The notes under the pieces: model-generated
The model's input: only the letters and a program-made list of their open reading frames with translations
Database searches by the model: none
What the model was told of the DNA's origin: nothing
Source of the DNA: Parvularculaceae bacterium UBA4496
GTDB taxonomy: Bacteria > Pseudomonadota > Alphaproteobacteria > Caulobacterales > Parvularculaceae
DNA: 5,086 bases
Direction of reading: 5' to 3'
Assembly: GCA_002388885.1 (NCBI GenBank)
Contig: DGNI01000092.1
Coordinates: 6,218 to 11,303 of the forward strand
Made by a program: the position numbers and the translations under genes
Shown: positions 1-5,086 of the stretch, piece after piece
How the letters are laid out: the number at the start of each line of letters is the position of its first letter
Position numbering within the stretch: position 1 is the first letter of the stretch

Positions 1-195
1 CTCGGCGTGATGGTGGCGAAAAAACTGCCCGCAGGCGCCGAAACCGAATTCTCGATCATGCTCGGCGCGCTCGCCACCATGACCGCCGCGGTGGTCAATT
101 ATTTCTTCGGCTCATCAGCGGGCTCGAAAGAGAAAACCCGCCTCATGGCCTATCCGGCATCGGAAATAAAAAACCTCAAGCACCATGATGAATAA
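1..195 (+). CDS. Holin-like small membrane protein, C-terminal fragment
   Basis: The frame is open from the left edge to a TAA stop at 193-195, so only the last 64 residues are visible and the true start lies outside. The fragment has a hydrophobic stretch (about SIMLGALATMTAAVVNYFFG, encoded near 52-111) followed by GSSAGSKEK and a polar tail. A closing membrane helix followed by a Y-(Y/F)-FGSS-x-GS-x-x-K motif is typical, from my knowledge of the family, of small phage-type or holin-like membrane proteins, where it ends in the cytoplasm. GTG at 7 and ATG at 10 are possible in-frame codons but would cut the protein mid-domain, so I do not treat them as the start. The holin role is inferred. 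It could equally be a domesticated membrane protein of unknown function. The stop is followed after 8 bp by a palindromic repeat. Confidence 0.6.
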   Translation, partial: LGVMVAKKLPAGAETEFSIMLGALATMTAAVVNYFFGSSAGSKEKTRLMAYPASEIKNLKHHDE

Positions 196-203
196 AATGT
201 CCT

Positions 204-336
204 GTCATTCCGGGGCGCAACAAGGTTGCGAACCCGGAATCCATAGCGCCTGGAGAGACCCAGGAGAGCGATTGAGCAGCATGACACGAATTGCGCTATG
301 GATCCCGGGTTCCGGCGGCGCCGTCCCCGGGATGAC
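204..336. repeat. Paired inverted palindromic repeat (REP/BIME-like)
   Basis: Two arms, 204-249 and 293-336, are near-reverse complements of each other. They match best at the outer (GTCATTCCGGGG/CCCCGGGATGAC) and inner (CCATAGCGC/GCGCTATGG) ends. Each arm is also a hairpin by itself: ATTCCGGG at 207-214 pairs with CCCGGAAT at 233-240, and ATCCCGGG at 302-309 pairs with CCCGGGAT at 326-333. The left arm has a further inner hairpin, CGCAAC-AAG-GTTGCG (216-230). The spacer holds CCTGG/CCAGG (249-253/260-264). The layout is two REP-like units in opposite orientation, a pattern widespread between genes in alphaproteobacteria. The element ends 31 bp before thiO, so any thiO promoter must lie within it or upstream. 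It may also work as a terminator or RNA-stabilising hairpin for the gene on its left; that is inference. Confidence 0.85.
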
Positions 337-367
337 AAAGCATAGGCAAGAGCACTAACACCGGATC

Positions 368-1495
368 ATGACGAAGACCTTTGACATTGCGATTATCGGC
401 GGCGGCGTGATCGGCCTCACGCTGGCGCGCGCGCTCATCCGCCGCGGCGCATCGCTGGCGCTGTTTGACGCCGGTGCGGTGATCCCGCCGGCGACAAACG
501 CCGCTGCGGGCATGCTGGCGCCGTCCTTCGAACATGGGGAAGGCGGCGGCGCGCTTTATGATGCGCTTCATCGATTCGGCGCGCGCGCACTGTCTTTATG
601 GCCCGGTTATGCGGCGGCGCTTGAAGAAGAAACCGGCGTCAGAATCGACTATCGCGGCGACGGCGTGCTCGGCGTTGCTTTCACTGAAAACGAAGCCAAA
701 GAATTGCGCGAGCAGGCCGTGCGAACGTCATCGCTCGGCGGCGACGTGTCGATGATCTCCGGCGACGAAGCGCGCGCGATGGAGCCGGCCCTGTCCAAAG
801 ACATCGTGGCCGCGCTCTGGGCGCCAAGGGACGCGCAGGTCGATCCGCGCCGATTGCTGATCGCGCTGCGCGCGGCGGTGAAGAAAAAAGTTGTACAACA
901 TTTCCCGGAAAAGGTTGCGCGCATTGTCGTTCAGGCGGCGGGCGCAAGTTGTACAACAAAAAGCGGCGAGACGGTTGCCGCGCGCGAAATCGTGCTCGCC
1001 GGCGGCGCGGTATCAGGGCTGGCCTCGAAAGAACTGGTGTTTCCGGTCAAGGGCGACGCTGTCGCGGTGGAGATCGAAGAGGGCGCCGTCACGCGCGTCA
1101 TTCGCGCACCGGGCGCCTATCTCTGCCCCAAGGCGGGCGGACGGCTGGTCATCGGCGCCAGCGAGGAGCGCGGGCGAGACGATTTGAGCGTTGATGCGGA
1201 AGCGATCGATGCGCTGAAATCCGGCGCCACGCAGGCGGTTCCGACGCTGGGGCAGGCGCGCGAGATCGAGCGCTGGACGGGCCTGCGTCCCGGCACGCCG
1301 GATGGTGCGCCTATTCTCGGCCGGGCAGGGAACGGGGTTTATCTCGCCCTCGGTCATTACCGCAACGGCGTCCTCCATGCGCCGGCGAGCGCGGAAGATA
1401 TGGCAGCGCTGATCCTCGACGGGCGGACGAGCGACGATTTACAAAGCTTTAACCCTTCGCGCTTCGGGGCTCTTGCGATGGCCGAACATGGTTAG
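368..1495 (+). CDS. thiO: Glycine oxidase ThiO (FAD-dependent)
   Basis: This 375-residue protein fits the DAO-type flavin oxidase family, in which ThiO oxidises glycine to the imine (dehydroglycine) used with ThiS-COSH and ThiG to build the thiamine thiazole; H2O2 is released. It should be cytoplasmic. Visible marks are a beta strand and dinucleotide-binding GGGVIG at residues 11-16, an AAAGMLAP loop at 45-52, WAPRDAQVDPRRL at 151-163, an AGG FAD contact at 211-213, PVKGD at 226-230, and the C-terminal WTGLRPGTPDGAPILG (303-318) and GHYRNGVLHAP (329-339). Arg307 and Arg332 are the likely counterparts of the substrate-binding arginines of Bacillus ThiO. Length is normal. An in-frame TAA at 356-358 and the position of GGGVIG fix the ATG at 368. 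No clear Shine-Dalgarno is visible. No other thi gene is in the window, so the thiamine assignment rests on family resemblance. A related D-amino-acid or sarcosine oxidase is the main alternative. Confidence 0.88.
   Translation: MTKTFDIAIIGGGVIGLTLARALIRRGASLALFDAGAVIPPATNAAAGMLAPSFEHGEGGGALYDALHRFGARALSLWPGYAAALEEETGVRIDYRGDGVLGVAFTENEAKELREQAVRTSSLGGDVSMISGDEARAMEPALSKDIVAALWAPRDAQVDPRRLLIALRAAVKKKVVQHFPEKVARIVVQAAGASCTTKSGETVAAREIVLAGGAVSGLASKELVFPVKGDAVAVEIEEGAVTRVIRAPGAYLCPKAGGRLVIGASEERGRDDLSVDAEAIDALKSGATQAVPTLGQAREIERWTGLRPGTPDGAPILGRAGNGVYLALGHYRNGVLHAPASAEDMAALILDGRTSDDLQSFNPSRFGALAMAEHG
888..958. repeat. Twin 13-bp palindromic repeat inside thiO
   Basis: AAGTTGTACAACA occurs at 888-900 and again, identically, at 946-958, a 58-bp step. 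Each copy contains the perfect 10-bp palindrome GTTGTACAAC (890-899 and 948-957). The copies fall in different reading frames of thiO: the first encodes VVQH and the second SCTT. The identity is therefore at the DNA level and not a repeated peptide. They sit in small A-rich islands in an otherwise GC-rich gene. A dimeric repressor site would look like this, but no regulator can be assigned. A 48-nt loop hairpin in the mRNA is also possible. Confidence 0.7.
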
Positions 1496-1498
1496 CGC

Positions 1499-1514
1499 TT
1501 TATTGACGAATAAA
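1499..1514. repeat. Small AT-rich inverted repeat after thiO
   Basis: TTTATT (1499-1504) and AATAAA (1509-1514) are perfect complements around a GACG loop, starting 3 bp after the thiO stop codon. The stem is all A/T and no T-run follows, so it is a poor factor-independent terminator. It could be a weak operator or chance. The rest of the 74-bp gap up to the next gene shows only a ribosome binding site. Confidence 0.3.
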
Positions 1515-1555
1515 CCTCAAATTGAAGCGAAAGACCGTTCGACAAGCAGGCGATT

Positions 1556-1560
1556 AGGAA
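1556..1560 (+). promoter_or_regulatory. Ribosome binding site of the transglycosylase gene
   Basis: AGGAA at 1556-1560 lies 9 bp before the ATG at 1570. An in-frame TAG at 1555-1557 rules out any start further upstream, so the two signals together fix the start. Confidence 0.6.
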
Positions 1561-1569
1561 CAGGTTGAG

Positions 1570-2403
1570 ATGACGTCAGAAATTGCAGGCGCGGGAAACA
1601 CCGGCGCCGCGCTGGTGACAGGCGCGGTGAAACGCGCTGCGCAGTCGACCGGCGCGCATTTCGATTTTCTGATGAAGATGGCCGCGCGCGAAAGCGGCTT
1701 CGATCCGAACGCCAAAGCAAAGACGTCGAGCGCCGCCGGACTTTTCCAGTTTATTGAACAGACCTGGCTCGCGACGGTGAAGAATTACGGCGCCGGTCAC
1801 GGGCTGGGCGACGTCGCGGCGAAGATCACACGCAATGCAAACGGGCGTTACACCGTCGCCGATCCTTCAGAGCGCCAGGCGATCCTCAACATGCGTTTTG
1901 ACGCCGAAAAAGCGTCGGCCATGGCGGGCGAGCTCGCCAATGAAAACAAGCGCACGCTGGAATCGCGCCTCGGCCGCGCGGCGTCGAGCGCGGACCTTTA
2001 TACGGCGCATTTTCTCGGGCCCGGGGGCGCGGTGAAACTATTGTCGGCGGCGTCCAATGCGAAAGCGGCGGATTTGTTGCCGAAAGCGGCGGCGGCGAAC
2101 CGGCCTGTGTTCTACGACGGCGCACGCCCTAAAACCGTGGGCGAAGTCGTCGCGTCGATTGCGAAATCCATGGGCGGTTCAATTCAGGCGCCGGCGCCGG
2201 ATGCCTCCGCGCCGGAAACGAAAAGCTTCGCGCCTGTGGCCGCCTATCGCAGTTTTGTCGCCGATACGTTCGGTGCGCCCGCACGTGCTGCGGTTTCACC
2301 GGGCGCAGGGCTCAGCGCCATGGCGCTCGGCGTCATCGACGCGCTCGATGCGACGCTGATGCGTGATGATCGTAAGGATCGGGACGACAGGTTCGGCAGC
2401 TAA
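1570..2403 (+). CDS. Lytic transglycosylase-like SLT-domain protein
   Basis: A 277-residue protein with a goose-lysozyme/SLT-type core that should cleave the MurNAc-GlcNAc bond of peptidoglycan, leaving 1,6-anhydro-MurNAc. The catalytic glutamate is most likely Glu41 in AARESGFDPNAKA (38-50). It is followed by the SLT signature SSAAGLFQFIEQTWL (53-67) and a second conserved block, YTAHFLGPGGAVKLL (144-158), then FYDGARPKTVGEV (181-193). The last 75 residues are rich in Ala and Pro, end in an Arg/Asp-rich tail, and look unstructured. The N-terminus (MTSEIAGAGNTG...) has no Sec signal or membrane helix, so reaching the periplasm would need a holin, a flagellar-type exporter or another route. 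The ATG at 1570 is fixed by an in-frame TAG at 1555-1557 and an AGGAA site. The gene lies 74 bp after thiO and converges with the pentapeptide gene. The HFLGPGGA block also occurs in phage-encoded transglycosylases. The fold is fairly certain; the cellular role is not. Confidence 0.82.
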   Translation: MTSEIAGAGNTGAALVTGAVKRAAQSTGAHFDFLMKMAARESGFDPNAKAKTSSAAGLFQFIEQTWLATVKNYGAGHGLGDVAAKITRNANGRYTVADPSERQAILNMRFDAEKASAMAGELANENKRTLESRLGRAASSADLYTAHFLGPGGAVKLLSAASNAKAADLLPKAAAANRPVFYDGARPKTVGEVVASIAKSMGGSIQAPAPDASAPETKSFAPVAAYRSFVADTFGAPARAAVSPGAGLSAMALGVIDALDATLMRDDRKDRDDRFGS

Positions 2404-2423
2404 GTCTTTATGAACCTACCCTG

Positions 2424-2459
2424 TCATTCCGGACGACGCGAAGCGGCGATCCGGAATGA
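2424..2459. terminator. Palindrome between convergent genes, possible bidirectional terminator
   Basis: TCATTCCGGA (2424-2433) and TCCGGAATGA (2450-2459) form a perfect 10-bp stem. The inner sequence can pair further as GACGC/GCGGC with one mismatch. It begins 21 bp after the transglycosylase stop codon and ends 8 bp from the stop codon of the opposing pentapeptide gene. The 13-bp string CCTGTCATTCCGG (2420-2432) is identical to 201-213, so this is a shorter member of the repeat family found before thiO. No clear T-run flanks it, so a classical factor-independent terminator is not proven. The palindrome is certain; termination is inferred from its place. Confidence 0.6.
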
Positions 2460-2467
2460 TATGGAAA

Positions 2468-3337
2468 CTAACAGCGTGGGGCGGTAACGCCTTCGGGGAG
2501 TTTGGTTTCCGGCGCAGCGCAGGCTTTCGCGAGCTGTTCTGTCGTCACGTTGACCGCGCCGGAAAGGTCAGCAGAGCCGAGGCGCGCGCCGGTGAAGTCG
2601 GCGGCTTTCAAATCCGCCGCTGCAAAGGTCGCCTTGTCGAGCGATGTGTTGATGAATTTGACGCCGGTCAGATCCGCGCCGTCGAAGATCGCCTCCACGG
2701 CGTTCGCGCCCACAAACGATGCGCCAGCGCCATAGCCTGCGCGGAAGTCGGCTTTGGAAACATTCGCGCCCGCAAAGGAAGAAAAGGAAAAATCGCTGTC
2801 GATGAATTTCGACTCGTTGAAAACGCCGGCGCGGGCTTTTGCTTCGCGCATCTCGGCGCCTGAAAAATCGCTTTTCGGGAACATCGCCGCGTTGAGATTC
2901 GCCTTCTCCATGCGCGCGCCTTTGAAATTGACCGCTTCGCCACTCGCGCCTTCAAGGCTGGCGCCGTCCATCAGCGCGTCATTGAACTGCGCGCCCGACA
3001 GCACGGAGCTTGCGAAGTTCGTGCGTGGCAGGTCCATGTTCGAAAATACGGAGCCGGTATAGTCCTGAAGCGTATGGCCCGTATCCTTGATTGTTTTATC
3101 GGACTTGGTCAGCGACGGCAGCTTTACACCCGCGCCGTCAAGCGCCTTGCCTGCATCGTCAAGCGCGCGGCTGAGTTCCGGTCCGAGCTGATCCACCTGC
3201 GCCAACGGCTTGGTGATTTCCTTGCCGATCTCAGCCACCGGATTCGGTTTGTTATACTTGCGCGAGCCCGGCGTAATCGTCGTCACTACCGAAAGGACGG
3301 CGATCATCAAAATAATAATAAGCGCGATCAGCTTCAC
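2468..3337 (-). CDS. Membrane-anchored or secreted pentapeptide-repeat protein
   Basis: A 289-residue protein. Residues 1-20 (MKLIALIIILMIAVLSVVTT) form one hydrophobic segment, either an N-terminal anchor or an uncleaved signal, followed by SRKYNK. Residues 25-95 form a polar linker with QLGPELSRALDDAGKALDGAG. About 97-262 are tandem pentapeptides of the A(D/N)(L/F)xx type (for example ADLTGVKF, ADLKAADFTGARLGSADLSGA), roughly 33 units. Such repeats fold as a right-handed four-sided beta-helix. The tail TTEQLAKACAAPETKLPEG (265-283) ends in PRC. Cys273 and Cys289 are the only cysteines and could form a disulfide if exported. The start is GTG: an in-frame TGA lies at 3361-3359 and GGGGAG is 9 bp upstream. 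The gene lies 135 bp downstream of nrdJ on the same strand. The fold is clear but the partner and function are unknown. The anchor argues against a cytoplasmic Qnr-like gyrase-protecting role. Confidence 0.85.
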   Translation of the reverse strand: MKLIALIIILMIAVLSVVTTITPGSRKYNKPNPVAEIGKEITKPLAQVDQLGPELSRALDDAGKALDGAGVKLPSLTKSDKTIKDTGHTLQDYTGSVFSNMDLPRTNFASSVLSGAQFNDALMDGASLEGASGEAVNFKGARMEKANLNAAMFPKSDFSGAEMREAKARAGVFNESKFIDSDFSFSSFAGANVSKADFRAGYGAGASFVGANAVEAIFDGADLTGVKFINTSLDKATFAAADLKAADFTGARLGSADLSGAVNVTTEQLAKACAAPETKLPEGVTAPRC

Positions 3338-3346
3338 CGCGGCGAT

Positions 3347-3352
3347 CTCCCC
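3347..3352 (-). promoter_or_regulatory. Ribosome binding site deciding a GTG start
   Basis: On the minus strand GGGGAG lies 9 bp before the GTG at 3337-3335. With the in-frame TGA at 3361-3359 there is no ATG between the stop and this codon; the next in-frame ATG is codon 11, inside the hydrophobic segment. The GTG is therefore the best start. Confidence 0.7.
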
Positions 3353-3422
3353 AAGAGTTCAATGACGAAGATATTGCCGCCGGGAGGTCAACGATCTCTT
3401 AAGGGTAAATATCGAATTGTCC

Positions 3423-3438
3423 CCTTGCGGGAACAAGG
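3423..3438 (-). other. Weak hairpin downstream of nrdJ
   Basis: CCTTG and CAAGG (3423-3427 and 3434-3438) form a 5-bp stem with a 6-nt loop in the gap after nrdJ. On the minus strand GGACAATTCG follows, with no T-run. It may weaken read-through from nrdJ into the pentapeptide gene, but the stem is short and could be chance. Confidence 0.25.
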
Positions 3439-3457
3439 CGCGCCGCCAGCGGGAAAG

Positions 3458-3465
3458 ATGGTTAA
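3458..3465 (-). promoter_or_regulatory. CtrA-like octamer TTAACCAT
   Basis: The minus strand reads TTAACCAT here, an exact match to the octamer form of the binding site of CtrA, the alphaproteobacterial cell-cycle response regulator. It is 7 bp past the nrdJ stop codon and about 120 bp before the GTG of the pentapeptide gene. It overlaps the palindrome GGTTAACC (3460-3467). No second TTAA half-site at the classical 7-bp spacing is present, so the call is tentative. Confidence 0.3.
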
Positions 3466-3472
3466 CCGCTGT

Positions 3473-5086
3473 TTAGGAACAGCCCGTCGATGCGCCGCAA
3501 CTGTCGCATTTGAGGCAGGCGCCGTTGCGAACCATGGTGAACTGGCCGCAATCGGGGCAGGCGTCGCCTTCATAGCCTTTGATGCGCGCGTCAGAACGCG
3601 GATTGCCGGGCGTCGCCAGGATGCCGCGCGGGGCCTTTTGATTGACCGCATCGGCGAGCTTGGCGATCTGCGCCTCGATCTCCGGCGGGCTTTCGGCCTT
3701 TGCTTCTTCCTCGATTTCAACGTCGATGGCGTCGTCATGTTTGTTTTCGTTAGCGCTGCGGCCTTCGGCGTCGTCGCGCAACCGGTCGAAGTCGCCGCCG
3801 CGCAGGATCACAAGATTGTCCGTTACCGTAGAACGCGAAAAGCCCTTGGAGATCAGCTTGGTTGCATCGGCTTGCGTTTTTTCCTCGCTAACGCCGCGGC
3901 CAATAGCGTCGACGGCGGATTCTTCCGGCGCCACATGCGCAAGGTCGGTACGGCCGAGATAGGAAATCGCCAGTTCGCGGAAAATGTAATCGAGGATCGA
4001 GGTTGCGTTCTTGATCTGGTCGTTGCCCTGCACCGGCCCCGATGGATCAAACCGGGTGAAGACATAGGCGTCGACGAATTCCTCGAGCGGCACGCCGTAT
4101 TGCAGGCCGAGCGAAACCGCGATGGCGAAATTGTTCATGAGCGAGCGGAAGGCCGCGCCTTCCTTGTGCATGTCGATGAAGACTTCGCCGATCTCGCCGT
4201 CGTCAAACTCGCCGGTGTGGAGATAGACTTTGTGTCCGCCAACAATGGCTTTCTGGATGTAACCCTTGCGCCGGTCAGGCAGGCGCCGGCGTCCGGGCGT
4301 CCGCTCGATGACGCGCTCGACAATTCGTTCAGCAACGATTTTCGATTTTTGCGCCGCCGGCGCCGCGGCGAGTTCTTCGGCGAGGTCTCCTTCTTCCTCA
4401 TCGCTATCGGCGGCGAGAAGCGAAGAGGCGAGCGGCTGCGAAAGTTTCGAGCCGTCCCGGTAAAGCGCAATGGCTTTCAGTCCCATGCGCCACGCAAGAA
4501 GATAAGCCTGCGCGCAGTCGCCGATGGAGGCGCGCGCAGGCAGGTTCACCGTTTTCGAAATGGCGCCGGAGATAAAGGGCTGCGCCGCCGCCATCATGGA
4601 AAGGTGCGCCTCGACGCGGAGCGCGCGCGTGCCGATGCGTCCGCATGGCGTCGCGCAGTCAAAGACGGGCAGGTGCTCTTCTTTCAGATGCGGTGCGCCC
4701 TCGACCGTCATGGCCCCACAGCAGAAAAGGTTGGCCTGATGGATTTCTTCATCAGCAAAGCCAAGGAACTGCAGCACCTCGTATCCGGTAGAGGTCAGCT
4801 GCGTTTCATGCATGCCAAGCACATTGACGCAGAAATCTTCGCCAAGCGCCTGCGGCGTGAACGCATAGGTAAGGTCGAAGGATGTTTTCAGCCGTTCTTC
4901 GAGCGCCTTGATATGCCGGTCTTCGAACCCTTCACGCCGCAAATCGTCAAGACTGACGCCTGGCGCGTCTTTCATCGTGCCGCGGCCGATGGCGTAAAGC
5001 GTAATGTCTTCAACTTCGTTGTCGGCGTAACCGAGCGCGCGCAAGGCGGCCGGCACGGACTGGTTGATGATCTTCAGCATGCCGCC
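3473..5086 (-). CDS. nrdJ: Class II (B12-dependent) ribonucleotide reductase, C-terminal part
   Basis: The frame is open to the right edge; 537 codons are visible out of the roughly 1,200 usual for the family. The enzyme reduces ribonucleotides to deoxyribonucleotides with adenosylcobalamin as radical source, without oxygen or a partner subunit. Counting from the first Met at 5080, residues 1-216 are the end of the catalytic barrel ([17 protein letters not shown] 122-138, [18 protein letters not shown] 164-181, [17 protein letters not shown] 201-217). An acidic, then charged linker follows (225-272, with [10 protein letters not shown]). A conserved TSCPD-type domain spans about 273-383 ([56 protein letters not shown]). 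A long acidic, variable linker (385-505) leads to a cysteine tail: CPDC at 508-511, CLKCDSC at 522-528, and TGCS at the end. Such tails bind metal and/or re-reduce the active site after each turnover. The radical and catalytic residues of the barrel lie outside the window. Family assignment is firm; the start and any B12 riboswitch cannot be seen. Confidence 0.95.
   Translation of the reverse strand, partial: GGMLKIINQSVPAALRALGYADNEVEDITLYAIGRGTMKDAPGVSLDDLRREGFEDRHIKALEERLKTSFDLTYAFTPQALGEDFCVNVLGMHETQLTSTGYEVLQFLGFADEEIHQANLFCCGAMTVEGAPHLKEEHLPVFDCATPCGRIGTRALRVEAHLSMMAAAQPFISGAISKTVNLPARASIGDCAQAYLLAWRMGLKAIALYRDGSKLSQPLASSLLAADSDEEEGDLAEELAAAPAAQKSKIVAERIVERVIERTPGRRRLPDRRKGYIQKAIVGGHKVYLHTGEFDDGEIGEVFIDMHKEGAAFRSLMNNFAIAVSLGLQYGVPLEEFVDAYVFTRFDPSGPVQGNDQIKNATSILDYIFRELAISYLGRTDLAHVAPEESAVDAIGRGVSEEKTQADATKLISKGFSRSTVTDNLVILRGGDFDRLRDDAEGRSANENKHDDAIDVEIEEEAKAESPPEIEAQIAKLADAVNQKAPRGILATPGNPRSDARIKGYEGDACPDCGQFTMVRNGACLKCDSCGASTGCS

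Noticed and set aside
273..302. TTGAGC-N18-TATGGA as a thiO promoter
   Set aside because: It is a poor match to both hexamers, and the -10 part is simply the conserved end of a repeat arm.
150..338. 62-codon minus-strand frame across the repeat before thiO
   Set aside because: It is formed by the inverted repeat itself and reads into the end of the holin-like gene; no start signal or domain.
888..958. CRISPR-like or tandem repeat array
   Set aside because: There are only two copies of a 13-bp unit inside a coding gene, with no spacer series or cas genes.
1013..1378. 121-codon open frame on the - strand within thiO
   Set aside because: It is entirely inside a well-supported gene; Arg/Ala-rich translation is typical of antisense frames in GC-rich DNA.
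2456..2863. 135-codon open frame on the + strand opposite the pentapeptide gene
   Set aside because: It is a by-product of the repeated codons of the opposite gene: low-complexity translation, no ribosome binding site, no recognisable domain.
3382..3390. TTGACC on the minus strand as a -35 box of the pentapeptide gene
   Set aside because: No acceptable -10 hexamer at 16-18 bp; the AT-rich AATATC follows after only 10 bp.
3388..3738. 116-codon minus-strand frame overlapping the 3' end of nrdJ
   Set aside because: It overlaps the conserved cysteine tail of NrdJ in another frame, is extremely Arg/Ser/Pro-rich, and shows no family features.

Overview
This window looks like ordinary chromosomal DNA from a GC-rich alphaproteobacterium. 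Three things suggest this: a class II (B12-dependent) ribonucleotide reductase ending in the alphaproteobacterial-type cysteine tail, the CCTGTCATTCCGG family of intergenic palindromes, and a secreted or anchored pentapeptide protein with the cysteine-ended C-terminus common in that class. I cannot name the genus. The window holds three complete protein genes and two partial ones. I see no tRNA, rRNA, CRISPR array, transposase or integrase.

Left part (1-1569, + strand): the C-terminal end of a small holin-like membrane protein stops at 195. A 133-bp paired palindromic repeat (204-336) fills most of the gap to thiO (368-1495). thiO encodes a glycine oxidase for the thiazole branch of thiamine synthesis and stands here without other thi genes. 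Two identical 13-bp copies of a GTTGTACAAC palindrome lie inside thiO.

Middle (1570-2467): a lytic-transglycosylase-like protein with an SLT fold but no recognisable signal peptide follows on the + strand. Its gene converges on the minus-strand genes to its right. A 36-bp hairpin of the same repeat family sits between the two convergent stop codons and could end transcription from both sides.

Right part (2468-5086, - strand): the C-terminal 537 codons of nrdJ run in from the right edge and end at 3473. A 135-bp gap with a TTAACCAT (CtrA-like) octamer follows, then a GTG-started gene for a membrane-anchored pentapeptide-repeat protein (3337-2468).

The genes do not form one pathway. ThiO is thiamine metabolism, NrdJ is deoxyribonucleotide supply, and the transglycosylase and the holin-like fragment are both cell-envelope or phage-type functions. 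I found no convincing new multi-gene system. The points most worth a second look are the twin palindrome in thiO, the repeat family with its compensated base change, and the signal-less transglycosylase close to a holin-like gene.
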